From Heterocephalus glaber (Eukaryota; Chordata; Mammalia; Rodentia; Bathyergidae): a stretch of 64,000 bases of DNA. Location: positions 3,231,497 to 3,295,496 of the forward strand of contig NW_004624865.1 in the NCBI RefSeq assembly GCF_000247695.1, in the 5' to 3' direction. The notes under the pieces are model-generated. The model was not told where the DNA came from and searched no databases. It worked only from the letters and a program-made list of their open reading frames with translations. Positions 10,560 to 21,566 of this stretch are shown piece after piece; the stretch's first letter is position 1; each line of letters starts with the position of its first letter. Made by a program: the position numbers and the translations under genes.

Positions 10560-11580
10560 ATGCATGTAGTTCATGCATCTAATACAACTTTACCGGGGAC
10601 AGAATACATCAGCAATTTTCTCTCTTAATATTTTACTTTATGCTTTTCTGGAAGATAATTTCACCAGAGAAATTTTAGGCTTGGAGATGTTTTAAATTCA
10701 GCATTTTAAGCATAACATTTCTCTGTCTCCCAGTCACCATGGTTTTTCAAGATAATGTAGCTTCCAATCTTATTATCTACCTCGTTATGTAAGCTGTCTT
10801 TCCCCCCGTGGCTGTTTTCATGACATGTTCAACATGTTGCTTTTTTAAAATTTGATTTTAGTTTTTCCTGCATATGATTTTTCTTGTATTTATTTTGCTT
10901 AGGATAACTGCATTCTGGGATCTTCTTTGGGTTGACATCTTTCAATTTGGGAAGTTCTAAGTATGATCTTTTCAGATATTATCTGTATGCTGTTCTCTTT
11001 TTACTCTCCATGGGGGACCCCATTATAATTTTTCAAAAGCATCTCATTTTATCTCAAGAACTTTGTACATAGCATGCATTCTTTTTGTACATTAGTTAAT
11101 TTTAATTTATCTCTCTTGAAAATCACTGTAACATCCTCTTTTGTGTTGTCTGCTTTTCAGCTTCCCAAATTAATTTTTCATTTCTGATATTGTAATTTCC
11201 ATTTTTTGTTTTATTAATTTGCATGTATATACTGGAATAACATTTCTTTGCTCCCATATCTGTTAATTGTCATAGTTATTTTAAATTATTGACATAATTC
11301 ATATGTTGAGGTCATCTCTGGTCCTGCTTCTACTCATTGTTTTTAGTCTTTTCTTATAGGTTGTATTTCCCTGCTCTTTTACTTGGCTTGTCGTTCCTAA
11401 CTATATGCTAGGGACTATTCTAAGAGAGCAGTAGAAGTCAGAACAAAATCATATTTATCTTGCAAGGAAGTGCAAGACTCTTCTTCCATCAAATTGTCAA
11501 TGCAGTGCCTGAGTAAATCTAATCTACTCTGAAGCCAGGTCAGCGATTGAACATAGCTTGGACTAGTGCTCAACTGACTT
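10560..11580 (-). repeat. long old interspersed repeat, L1M-like, class unresolved
   Basis: About 1 kb of T-rich sequence follows the pattern of a widespread old mammalian repeat. Segments include tgtctcccagtcaccatgg, ctgttttcatgacatgttc, tgcttaggataactgcattc, tttcagatattatctg, atctcattttatctcaag and tttcttataggttgtatttc. The same family appears at 1-140. I cannot decide the class by eye; the direction given follows the neighbouring L1M pieces. Confidence 0.45.
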
Positions 11581-11582
11581 CA

Positions 11583-11785
11583 GTTTTTTCCAGGAAGGGT
11601 GGCACTGGGGAATGAGCCCAAGATCTCTAAACTAAGCTACACTCCCCCAGCCAACTTTTTAAAACTTTTTCATTCTGACACAGGGTCTTGCTAAGTTACC
11701 CAGGCTGGGCTGGAATTTGTGATCCTCCTGCCACACCTTCCCAGAGTGCTGGGATGACAGGTGTGGACCACCGTACCTGGCAGCT
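11583..11785 (-). mobile_element. B1-dID dimeric SINE
   Basis: On the plus strand an inverted ID unit (ggcactggggaatgagccc ... actcccccagcc, about 11600-11652) is followed by an A/T linker. An inverted B1 then follows (cagggtcttgctaagttacc, gatcctcctgcc, gtgctgggatgacaggtgtg, accgtacctggc, to about 11783). Both halves are nearly full length, so this is one of the best B1-dID copies in the window. Confidence 0.85.
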
Positions 11786-12273
11786 TCAAATACTTCAAAG
11801 ACAGAATTATAAATTTACATTCAGCAGAGCTTTATGATTTCCTCACTGACAAGATATTACAGATTTCTTTATTATTTTCACCTTAGCTATCAGCTAAGGA
11901 ATATTTTCTGTCCTATGTCCTGTTTTCAAGATGTTGTCCTCAGTACCATTTTCCTTCCAGCCCTTCACTAGATCTCTGTATGCTAAGTGCCCTCTCCTGA
12001 CCTTACTGCTCTGCCTTGGTTTTGAATGAGGCATAATACTGAAGACCTTTTTTCTATCAGACAGACTTAGCTCTGCTCTCCTAGTCTAATCCCAGTTTCC
12101 TTAGGGTGCGCCATTTTCCGGCACTCAGGGGAGTTCTGAATACTAAAGAACTGCAATCTAACCACCATTCTTGGTCTCATTACCCTGGAACTTTTGGTAA
12201 AAGTCAGAATGTATTACATTGCACAGTCTATCAAATATTTAAGCTTTTGTGACTTAGAAGTTTCTTTACTTCT
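11786..12273. other. unique sequence
   Basis: Between the SINE and the LTR I see no repeat hallmark, exon-like signal or coding-like frame. Confidence 0.4.
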
Positions 12274-12655
12274 TGTTTTAGTTTAGATCAAAAATATCCC
12301 CCAAAAGTCTATGTATTAAGAAGGTGACTGGATCATGGGGCGCTTTGCTCATCAGTGGATCCATCCATGGATGAGTTCATGGCTGAATGTGCTGCAGGAG
12401 GAGGGGCCTGGAGGGTGGAAGTCAGCGGGGTGAGACCTGGCAGGGTGCATTCCTGTCCCCAGCTCCTCCCTTCTCTCTCTGCTTCCTGGCTGCCATGGGT
12501 TGAGCAGCTCTCTTCTACCAGACCCTTCAGCTATTCTGTTGCTGCCATGAAGGAAGCTGACCATGGACTGAACCCATGAGACAAAGTAAACCTCTGCTCC
12601 TTTAAGTTGTGGGTGTCAGGTATTTTGTCCCAGTGATAGGAAAGTGATTGAGACA
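12274..12655 (+). mobile_element. solo MaLR-type LTR with perfect 5-bp target duplication
   Basis: The 382-bp element starts TG (12274) and ends CA (12655). It is flanked by exact cttct copies at 12269-12273 and 12656-12660, the 5-bp duplication made by ERVL-class integrases. The 3' part shows ccatggactgaacccatgag, a taaacctctgctcctttaag polyadenylation-side motif and caggtattttgtcccag. No internal provirus is present. Short frames on both strands are incidental. Confidence 0.85.
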
Positions 12656-12660
12656 CTTCT

Positions 12661-13967
12661 TAATGAGGATCCCAATTTTTTAAAGTTGTTAGAGGACAAT
12701 AATGCTCATCCTGTGAAGATTGAATTAAATAAAAGAAAAATACTTTAAGAAATGTAGAGTGTTACACACAAGTAAGACTTTATCACCATTGGACATAACA
12801 TGTTTAAATGGCAACAGCTGAATCTCAAAGAATTTCTTCTAACACTAGAAGAGCCTTAGAAGAGCCTTTTATGCATGTTTTCTCAAAACTCAGAAGTCAG
12901 TGACAGCAGCCAGCAATGACAAAGACCAAATCAAACCAATTTTTCACTGTTGGGAAATTATTTTTCAGCTTTCTGTCTGCATGCTTAGAGTATTATACAA
13001 TCTTAATATTTGAAAGAGATTCTGTCTCAGGGAATTTATTCATGGTACGTTACTATTCAAAGTTGAAAAAAACATTCATTACTGCTACAAATTAGGGCAT
13101 TCAGCCTTAAGTATCCTGCTCCTGTTAACATATGAGTCAAGTTTGACTTGGAATATCAGTAACCTCAAATCATGTGCCTTCTCTACCACAGTACAATAAT
13201 ATTTTGAGTTTATACTACAAAATCACATCAGTTTATTTACTCTGTCCTTTCAAATGCCTTCAAGACTTTAAAATTCCTCTTAAAACATGGAGGTCATCAT
13301 TAATGTCTATTTTAACATTAATTTTTCATAAGTCTATTAAGTACAAAGTTAATTTTCTACAGGTTCACACATTTTTCCTTCCTCTATCCAGGTATGTCTC
13401 ATTTCTTTTATCTTTCATTATCAACACATCTCTGACTGTTTATTAAAAGAATCTGTCTGCCAAGATACTCAGTAGAATGTTTACTCTTTAATCTATAATT
13501 ATTAGGGAGCTTCCTCCACCATCTCCGGAATGCCATCTGGATTACTCTTTGTTCTGTCCTGAGGCCAGACATCTGCAGGGGCTGGTTTTCTGCTTTCTGA
13601 AGCTCATATTTCTCCAAAATCAGTCTAATTTATAGAAAATATAATGCAGGTACCCCACACACACATACACACACACAAGTGATTGCCATCAGAAATAAAG
13701 AACTTATATGTGAATTAAATGTGTTTTCCTTTTGTCATCTACTGCTTTTCTTTCTTACATCAGCAATCCCTTCTAAACTCTGGTAATAAACACCCAGTTT
13801 TTATTCTTTATCAAGCACCATAGAAATTCATATTGAAACCGACCTCGTTCATTCCTGAACTGTTTAATCATATGACTGAAATTAAACACTTTTCAGAAGA
13901 CCTTTAGAAATCAGGATACTTTGTGGATGCTCCTAGCTGATTTATGGTTTGTTTCTTTTGATTACAG
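12661..13967. other. unique sequence with a short CA run
   Basis: An imperfect CA repeat lies at about 13652-13677. A 69-codon minus-strand frame at 13408-13617 has a protein-like composition in its first half (residues 1-38), but I recognise no family. Nothing else is supported. Confidence 0.35.
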
Positions 13968-14041
13968 GTGGGCTTCTGAGCAACACATATGGCTGCAGTG
14001 ATTGTGACGGAACTGAATTATCCCACACAACTAGCGAGAAG
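13968..14041 (+). other. candidate short exon (74 nt)
   Basis: A good 3' splice site, gtttcttttgattacag (ending 13967), precedes a 74-nt segment that ends gagaag|gtattc, a plausible 5' splice site with GT at 14042-14043. Two of the three frames are usable. One starts at an ATG at 13989 and reads MAAVIVTELNYPTQLAR to the donor. The other is open throughout. The ATG context is weak (C at -3). I recognise no protein, and signals of this quality arise by chance in 64 kb. Confidence 0.15.
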
Positions 14042-14559
14042 GTATTCAACACTGTGTGTTATTTTGTTTCTGTTTTGATTTTTGGTTACTGTTCTTGATT
14101 TTCTGTTTAACGATCAAAGAACTGGCCAGCCACTCACTCAACAAACACTTTTGGATGCGTCATGTTCTGGATCCAGGGATTCTCATTAAAACCAGCAGAA
14201 GAGCTTTCAAAAGCACACATTTCCCACCTCAAACCCTAGAGTTCATGACATCTACATGGAATGGAAGACTGGGTAACACAGATTTGCCTCCGGATAAGGA
14301 TGAATGATGACCAACTCTTGTCACAGAACCGTGGGTAGCTCTGGGTTCAGAGCATACAGCAGTGAGCAGGATGCAGTCTGAGTGCTGCAAGTCTTAGTAC
14401 TAAGTACTCAGTACTGAAAGTCTTTAACACTAGTAGTCTTAGTCCTGGAAATTTGCAAAAAGTGCTCATATTCTGGGTGGACTTAACTCCAAACTTATAT
14501 GGGGATCAGGAAGTGATTTGGAGGAAAGGTCTTGTGTTACTGCCACTCTAAAGAGAAGT
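14042..14559. other. unique sequence, possible MER5-like trace
   Basis: At about 14175-14270 there is a weak resemblance to the inner part of MER5-type hAT fossils. A taagtactcagtac-like inverted motif lies near 14396-14416. No gene was seen. Confidence 0.3.
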
Positions 14560-14745
14560 GGATTCATTAGAAGAAGAAAAGAGGAAGTACATTCCAGACA
14601 GGGAGCGACATAAACAGACTCCAGAAAGTGGAGGTAGCCTCCAACATGGGAGCAATGTGAAGTCAAACTTGTCCATGGAGGAGATGATGGCAGATAGGGT
14701 CAGGGAGGGGATTGTAATCCATGTTAAGCATTTCAAGTAGATTTT
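14560..14745 (+). repeat. old mammalian repeat, family uncertain
   Basis: The order gatgatggcagatagggtcagg followed by gtaatccatgttaagcatttcaa resembles an ancient LINE-like repeat common in mammals. It also resembles the stretch at 41950-42280. Assignment is weak. Confidence 0.3.
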
Positions 14746-14764
14746 TGTCATATGGAGCAATTAT

Positions 14765-14893
14765 AAAATGTATAAAATACAGGGCCAGGGATTTATTCTG
14801 GCCAGGGATTTAGCTCAGTGGTGCTGCCACCTGCCTTGCAAGTGCAAGGTCCTGAGTTGGATCCCCAGTACCCCCCAAAAAATGTATAAAATA
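14765..14893 (+). mobile_element. ID SINE with exact 15-bp target duplication
   Basis: Exact copies of aaaatgtataaaata flank the insertion (14765-14779 and 14879-14893). The ID body starts at about 14801 (ggccagggatttagctcag), has the B-box-like gttggatcccc and ends cccagtacc with a short tail. Unusually, the first 13 bases (ggccagggattta) occur twice, at 14783-14795 and 14800-14812, both inside the duplication. A false start or template jump therefore happened during the same insertion. Confidence 0.9.
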
Positions 14894-15084
14894 TAAACTC
14901 CATAACTAAGGAAACCAAATATGGCTCACAAGTTCTGAAGCGTTAGGTGAGCTATGGGGACTCTACAATCCTCAGCTATCCAACCCCTGAAGTGAGAGCC
15001 ATACACCCAGGTCTTGCGTAGTTAGAGGACAAAATGCCATCACCTATACAGTGCATATTTTTCCCAAATCTTTTCTTCCACTAG

Positions 15085-15165
15085 AAGGCAGTTTCCATAA
15101 TGATCACATTCATCATGGGGTATATGGACCTTTACATGATGTATCTTGATCCCTTTTTTCTTCTT
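15085..15165 (-). mobile_element. short L1 3' UTR fragment
   Basis: The plus-strand order ccataatgatcacattcatc, then gacctttacatgatgtatcttgatcc, matches the L1 3' terminal region also seen at 8268-8330 and 28225-28270. It is followed by a T-rich stretch. Confidence 0.55.
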
Positions 15166-16223
15166 TTTTTCAATTAGAAATGAAAAAAAAATGTTGTGGG
15201 GAAGGGGTGCATCTTGTCAGAGGATTGGGAAGATTCTCTGCCCAAGGGAGGAGTACCGGGGCTGTTCTGGGAGCAGACAGTTCTCTACCTCCTCTCCTTT
15301 GTACAATGCAATTATTTCTAGTAACAATCATAAAATTGAAAAGACCGACAATTAATGAGAAAAAGAAAAGAAGGAGACAGCTTCCTTTGTCTCTTTGTAC
15401 CCTAATCATCAGTTCCCAAGCTTTAACCGCACACTGCAGAAAACGGCAGAGTCAGGGCAGCAACAGGAGCTAGGACCACTTATCCAAGAATGGCATGCGT
15501 GCTCCTCAGCCTCACTCAGGCTTGGTCTCCAGGAGGTGAGGTTTGGGCTGGGTGTGTTCAAGGCTCTCTTGGTCTTTCCCGCAGGGTTATAAATTGCCCA
15601 TGAAGCAGCATGAGAAAGCGATTCATGCGTGCTTCATAAGAGGAAGAAATGTTTAAGAGAGAGAAAAATGATATAAACATACACCTGGCTATGCATTCAT
15701 ATATAAACTAATAATATAGGACACCTTTGTATGTGTGGATAGATTCCTTTTCTCCACAATCTTTTCTTCTCTGAAGAAGGAAAATCTTATCCAAAAGGGC
15801 TCCAAAAGTGTACCTTTCTCTCTCACTATGCAGCAAGCCTACCTCATCCTTAAATAAGACAACCGGCTGACAGGTATCGATGAAGCATGAATGTCAGGAC
15901 TGGAGAAAACACCTCCCTGCCTCTTTCAACCTGCTATGCATCTGATATCTGAACAAATCTATATTTCTGTTAGCAAGGAAGGAAATGAAAAATGGCCGCT
16001 CATCAACAAATAGTAATCAGTGCAAAGTATGAGGGCACTGGGGAGGCAGAGGGGAGTTAGATGTGGAGTGGAGAGTAGAGGAAAGACAATCAGAAATCAG
16101 GTCAGAGCAGGTGAATGGCAAGGATGATCCTACTCCAGCCATCAGGAAAAAGATTGTGAATACCTTGGAAACCCAGGGCAAAGGTCAGGAAAATTGTGCC
16201 TAGGTAGGCTGATATGGAAAACA
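15166..16223. other. unique sequence
   Basis: Overlapping short frames on both strands at 15146-15592 have no recognisable domains. No repeat was identified between 15200 and 16220. Confidence 0.4.
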
Positions 16224-16345
16224 TCTCAGATGAGCATAGTACTACACACCAGTGATCCCAGCACTGTGAGAGGCTGGGGCCAGGTTCAAGGCCAACTTTA
16301 TGACTTACAAAAACCCTAAGTTAAAATAAGTAAATAAAAATTAAA
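16224..16345 (+). mobile_element. B1-type SINE monomer
   Basis: The run gtgatcccagcactgtgagaggc followed by ggttcaaggccaac is the B1 left-to-middle pattern. It ends in an A-rich tail (taaaataagtaaataaaaattaaaa). Confidence 0.7.
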
Positions 16346-16364
16346 AGAGGGTATTCCTGAAAGA

Positions 16365-16945
16365 ATTAAAAGCATCATACCACTGTGATATATGCACACC
16401 CATGTTTATAGTAGCACAGTTTGTAATAGCTAGGTCTTGGAAACAGCCCAAATCGCCATCAACCAATGAATGGGTAAAGAAGATGTGTTTTTTTATACAA
16501 GGAGCACTACTCAGACACAAAGAAGGATAAGTTTAAGACATTTCCAGCTAAATGAACAGACCTGGGGATCATACCCTTAAGTTTAATAAATTGGACACAT
16601 ATGTGAATATGGCTTTGCTTCTCAGGTGTGAGAATCTGAAAGTGTAAATAAGGACCAAAATGTATAATACAGATTGAGAAATGGGAAGAAAATGTTCAAA
16701 TGGGAAGGGGAACAAGGGAGGGGGGAGAGAGAAAGGAAAGAAGAAAAAATAAAAAGAAGAAAGATAAAATGCAAACAAAGCTCTTATAAATAAGAAGGGG
16801 AAGAGAGTAGAAGGGAGGGAGGGGATTGGGAAAGAATAAGAATGAAGACATATCCTGCACAGGTACAAATTCCGTATGACAAATGTGATCATTACGTATA
16901 TCTAAATTGTACCAATAAACTTAATTAATGATAATAAAAAAGCAG
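16365..16945 (+). mobile_element. LINE-1 3' end, sense orientation
   Basis: It begins within ORF2 (aaagcatcataccactgtg, then tttgtaatagctaggtcttgg, then aatgaatgggtaaagaagatg). It passes through the ORF2 end (agaaggataagtttaagac, ctaaatgaacagacc) and then a purine-rich 3' UTR (16680-16850). It ends gtaccaataaacttaatt with an A-rich tail. The pieces are collinear with no inversion. Confidence 0.85.
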
Positions 16946-16962
16946 TAGCTTTAACATACACA

Positions 16963-17044
16963 TAAATAAATAATAAATAAATAAATAGAAAGATGGGGTG
17001 TAATTCACTCCAAAGGCCCTGGGTTCAGTCTCATGTACTACAAA
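16963..17044 (+). repeat. AAAT-type run followed by decayed ID-like unit
   Basis: A taaataaataaa run at 16965-16988 precedes an ID remnant. The remnant consists of gatggggtgtaattcactcc and ggccctgggttcagtctcatgtacta, with the middle deleted. Confidence 0.5.
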
Positions 17045-17103
17045 AGAGGAAGGAAGGAAGGAAGGAAGGAAGGAAGGAAGGAAGGAAGGAAGGAAGGAAG
17101 GAG
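17045..17103 (+). repeat. (GGAA)n microsatellite
   Basis: About 13 uninterrupted GGAA units follow the end of the ID remnant. It probably grew from the ID A-rich tail, as also seen at 59105-59252. Confidence 0.9.
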
Positions 17104-17124
17104 ATGGGAAGAAAGAAAGGAAAT

Positions 17125-17575
17125 ATCCCTAATAATTCATGATAGCTAAATTGTGCAAGCAGCCTATATGTCCATCAACAGATGAATGGATAAAAAAATC
17201 TGTGGTATTTATTTATCCACAATGAAGCACTATCCTGCCATAAAAACGGATGAACGTGAATCATTTGTAAAAGAGAAAAGCAGCACTTTGAATCCATAAT
17301 GTTAAGTGAAATAAGTCAGATACACAAGCTTACAAATTGTATAATTTCTCTTGTAGGAGAAGCCCAAAGCGTAAGTAAATCAAAGAGTAAAGTGAAAGAC
17401 AGACAGTAGGAAAGAGGGAGACAGAAGGTGGAGGCACATGAGGGGACTGGGCGGGGGCGGGGGGAGAAGACATAAAAAGAAAGGAGATGTGTCACGTACA
17501 TGTGACAGCTCCCACGACAACGTATTCATGGTGTACACCACACATGTACTAATAAAATAAATTTTAGAAAAAAAT
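17125..17575 (+). mobile_element. LINE-1 3' end, sense orientation
   Basis: The segment reads catgatagctaaattgtgcaag, then cctatatgtccatcaacagatg, then tgttaagtgaaataagtcag, which is the ORF2 C-terminal region. A purine- and G-rich 3' UTR follows (17395-17490). It ends acatgtactaataaaataaattttagaaaaa. Its 3' UTR differs from the 16.4-kb copy, so it belongs to another L1 lineage. Confidence 0.85.
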
Positions 17576-18165
17576 CAAATTATAAGTAAAATAAAATAGA
17601 GCTATAGAACAAACACTCAAATACCCCAATACCAGTGGGAATTTTCATCTTCTTTTTGGTTTGAAACCTGCTTGGTGCATGATCCTGGACCTTGCTATGT
17701 GCCAGCCCCCTTCCAACCTAGAGCTCGTGCCTTGAAAATGACCATGTTCCCTGCCCAACATGCAAACATACTGCTACTGTCCTTAAATAGAAAGTAAAAT
17801 TAATCCACATAGGAGAAGTTAAAAGCAACAACAAGAAACCCTATCCACCTGACATTGACACCAAGTAATAAAAGCTTTAAGATTTCCACTGATAAAAAAC
17901 AGGAGAGGGAGGCAGATAATTTTAAAATGCCCTCTGGCTTAGTAATATTTCTCATACCATTTTTTCCTCAGATAAGTCACTACCCCTGATTTTCTTAGTT
18001 ATAAGAAAAAAAAAGTAAAATCCTTGGCTAAACTTTACTCTTGTGACCTAGAGGGCAGGCTTAGGTCACCAGTCACAATGGCCGTATAAGAGGACAAATA
18101 TTAATTGACTCTTTTTTTGGAATAAAGCTCAGTCTGCTGCTGTCTTTTTGGAAAAAGGTTTGGAA
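17576..18165. other. unique sequence
   Basis: No repeat or exon-like signal was recognised. Confidence 0.4.
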
Positions 18166-18254
18166 ATGTGTGTGCACACATGTGTGCACGTGTGCCCCAG
18201 AGAGAGAGAGAGAGAGAGACAGAGAGACAGAGACAGAGACAGAGACAGAGACAG
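18166..18254 (+). repeat. TG/CA-rich then (GA)n and (GACA)n microsatellite
   Basis: Alternating gtgtgtgcacacatgtgtgcacgtgtg (18166-18194) is followed by a GA run (about 18200-18220) and then tandem cagaga units. Both parts are slippage-prone. The first is an alternating purine/pyrimidine tract. Confidence 0.9.
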
Positions 18255-18261
18255 AACTCAA

Positions 18262-18498
18262 CAGTGAGTCTCTACCATGTACCCAGCACCTGGTAGATAT
18301 ATTACATACATTATCTCTAATCCTCTTCACAATCATATGAATTTATGATCATTATCCTATTTTACAGATCAAGAAACATGTTCAGAAAACTTCAGAACTT
18401 TCCATCAAGTCCCATCCCAATCTCATAGCAGAATGGGGCTCAGATCTGCCCCTCCATCTGGCATGACAGCCCATCTGATTTTACACTACACCCACAGT
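18262..18498 (+). repeat. MIR SINE, nearly full length
   Basis: The full MIR order is visible. It runs ctaccatgtacccagcacctgg, tacattatctctaatcctcttcac, atcctattttacagatcaagaaac, gaatggggctcagatctgcc, then tctgattttacactacacc. Confidence 0.85.
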
Positions 18499-20119
18499 GC
18501 TCAAGGATAGCTTGGAAGGAGAGCGGTGGAAGATGTGGGCATCTGACAAAATAAGTCAGTGCAAGCCACCACCCCATCAAGCAGAGGACCAGCAGGGGTG
18601 CTCTGCATCCGAAGTGAGATCCTGCTTAGCACTGTGGCTCCTCTCATCTTCCACAGAAAACTCCAGAATCCAATATGGAACCAATGATATTATGTCATGC
18701 TCATGGCAGGGACTTCATTCATGCAGTCTTGACATTGAGCTGCTGTCCTTTTCCTGCCTTTGCTCTCTCTGTACACCAATCACTGTAATTTAGGAAGATT
18801 ACAGTGAACTAAAGCTAGATTGATGTCAACATAATCAACTGTCTAAATGATCTAATAAAAGATCGTCCATGAAATCTGTTCGGCAAAATTAATATTTGTT
18901 GAGTTATAGAGGCAAAATATTTTGATTCATAATATCAGTTAAGTACATATATCGGTGTATAGTATATAGTGATTTTGTATCTATGTACAATTTTATATAG
19001 TAATCATATGCATACATATGTGTATACACACACATACATGTATAAACAGAAACAGTATCTTTGCCCATCCTGCTAGGTTAGTTTGAGTGTTAGTTGTTAA
19101 ATGACATCAGAAGTGTTTTGAAATAGTTTGTTCTTCACCTCCTTGATCTATCAATGTGACTACTTGAAATTTGAACAGATGTTCTTTGCAGGATTTTTTT
19201 CTCAAATAATTTCCGTTTTTAAAAATTAATCCATTAACTTCAGTAGCCTAGTCACCTGCCACTTGGTCAGCATTTGACTCCAACATCCTCAATAGTCTGC
19301 TCTCCAGAATTATAGCAGGAGAGGAAAATTGCTTTTGGTCCTTCACACACACATTAGACCATAGGACAGACTCTTTTCATCTGATCCTTCCGAATGTGCA
19401 ATACTAAATTAGTCAACTCAGGGAAGGAGATATGTTTGGAGATATACATATGTTTGGTTATGTTTACCAAAACCCATTCTATGTTGCTCCTTGTACTTCT
19501 ATATGTTCTAATTCTATCATGGTTCTAGTATGATCTTTGAAAGATGTGCTACTTCTTGCAGGCCTTAAGAGTGATAAAATCCAAACACTATCCCCTAAAT
19601 GCATTTTTGAAAAGGCATGCTATTGCCAAATAACAAGCACACAGCTCCACAGTGAGATTCGTAAGAAATCAAGCCTTGTGAGTGTTCTGTGTTTATAGTA
19701 CGGCTGATTTCTTCTGACCAGCTCTGGGTGTCACGAGTGGAATTGGGGACCTTCAGAGTTTCCATTCTAACCTTCCAGACAACCAGACAAGCCTAGGTAT
19801 TGGAAACCCCTGGGCCCTCCAATGTCATGTGGCCCAACTCTGGAATTTGCACACTTACAACTGGCCCAATAGAGACGCTGACTTTTGCACTGTGGAAGGG
19901 ACACATTTCCAATCCCGGAATTATCAAGGAGTCATGATTTGCTGGCTAATGAAGCCAGCTAAACCGACTAAGTTTAGAATCTCAGCAATCAGCACTTTGC
20001 CTGGGACCTTGGATCTCTCAGCCTCTCTGAGAAGCTCTTTCTCCAACTAGAGAGATGACTGCTGGCCAGTCGACAAGGGTTTTGAGACTATAATTTCAAA
20101 GGGTTCCCAAATTGGCAAA
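18499..20119. other. unique sequence with AT/TG-rich island
   Basis: At 18940-19045 there is an AT- and TG-rich low-complexity island. Frames at 18497-18793 and 19829-20050 are short and match nothing I recognise. Confidence 0.4.
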
Positions 20120-20195
20120 TCACATGATAGACCTGGAAAATCCGCCCTGATTCAAGAGATCTAGAATGTTCCCTAGGAAATTGCATTTTTAATGA
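20120..20195 (+). repeat. MER5-like hAT fossil
   Basis: The stretch tagacctggaaaatccgcc ... gatctagaatgttccctaggaaattgcattttt resembles the second half of MER5-type non-autonomous DNA transposons. It is highly eroded. Confidence 0.35.
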
Positions 20196-21550
20196 TAACT
20201 CAATGTTATTTTAATTCATCAAATGAATTCTTAAAAATCAGTATTTGAACTTTTTCACCAAACATTTTTAAAATTACTATTTTCTACAAAATCTAAAATG
20301 ATGAAGAATTTTCTCATTCATCTGTTTTATCTTTTTAAAATCCCTGAATATAAATAATGTTTTCAATTCTCCTGTGTCCATTTGAATATCTGACAGATGC
20401 CCATTCCGCCAAAACTATTGAAGTCACCCCAGCTTTAAGGTGATAAACAACAATTCTCTGGCAATCAACTCATGACTGGGAGGCACTTTACTCACCTAAA
20501 TCATTTCCTTGGCTCCTCTGAAATCAAACTCACAGGAATTATTAAACAAAAAATTACAAATTTGAAAAATGTCATACTTCAATCTGCCTGACTTCCTCCA
20601 AAGCATATGTAGGCCTATTCCTTTGGTTTCCAAATATCTCTCAAGAAGGACTGATAGCTAAAGAAACATTCATATAAAAACATTAGCCTGAGTGTAATAA
20701 ATACGCATCTCACTTACAAGAGTCCCACTACACTAACTCTAAGGTCTCAGATTTTGTGTCAAATCACAGTAAGTGCCTGGATTTCTCCACATGCAGCCCT
20801 ATGGGCAGTAAGTTCAACCCCTCATTCAGAGTTAAGGATGTCAGGAGCCCATCCGACCTGTCTAGCCCCAGCTCACCCAACCAAACTCATGGCAGGCATC
20901 CTTAGCGGGTCATCCCTGTGGACTTGTAACTTGAATTTTTTCTTCCTGAAGGACTTTTCTTCACCTTTGAACATCAGAACATCAACGCTCCTTCAAAGTC
21001 ACCTGGAAAGCTCCTCTGACCTCTCCACATCCCCCCATACCCCTTAGCCAGCTACTCATCACTTTCCCCTACTCATTTCTGCAATTTCTCCTCCATTCCT
21101 CTGCACAGAGCTGCCCTGCCTGTCTCACTATGCGCATTTGAACTCAGGCTCCCAGTGGATGGCCCTCCATGGTGATGCAGAACACTGGGACCAGCCGGAA
21201 GACAAGCACGTGAGCTACTGTTGGTAGAAACTAAAATCATCCATAAGAACATCTGTAAATGATTGAGCTGCTTCAACTAATCAGAGGATATCTTTGTCAG
21301 CTTGGTCTGCCACTGGCCAGAATTAGTTTTCAACACTCTATGATATTTTAAAAATCTAAGTCCATTGTTTCTCCTTCCTTTCTGTTTCCTGTGGTAGTCT
21401 ATTTTCTCCTCCATTTATTCCTTTCAGTGCCTTTTTAATGCCATTAGTGAATTTTTCATTTTTCAGAATCATCAGGTAAGTCTTCCTAGGGAGTTTTCCA
21501 GAAGAGTCTATTCCTGGTGCCCTTAGGTAGAAGGAAAAAATTGGGAAGCA
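20196..21550. other. unique sequence
   Basis: No transposable element was recognised. Small frames on both strands (for example 20754-21047 and 21073-21276) show no domain. Confidence 0.4.
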
Positions 21551-21566
21551 GCACTAGGGGGCGCCA
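21551..21566 (+). promoter_or_regulatory. strong CTCF-like binding motif
   Basis: The sequence gcactagggggcgcca matches the core of the vertebrate CTCF motif (C-A-C-N-A-G-G-G-G-G-C-G-C) at essentially every informative position. CTCF is the zinc-finger protein that anchors chromatin loops and insulators. The site lies in unique sequence, not in a recognised SINE. Occupancy is inferred, not shown. Confidence 0.55.

Noticed and set aside
13408..13617. Minus-strand frame with a protein-like first half
   Set aside because: The stretch is short, no family is recognised, the frame runs into AT-rich sequence and the possible acceptor is weak.
17045..17103. CRISPR-like regular repetition
   Set aside because: It is a 4-bp tandem microsatellite with no spacers. 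Nothing else in the window has repeat-spacer structure, and the DNA is mammalian.
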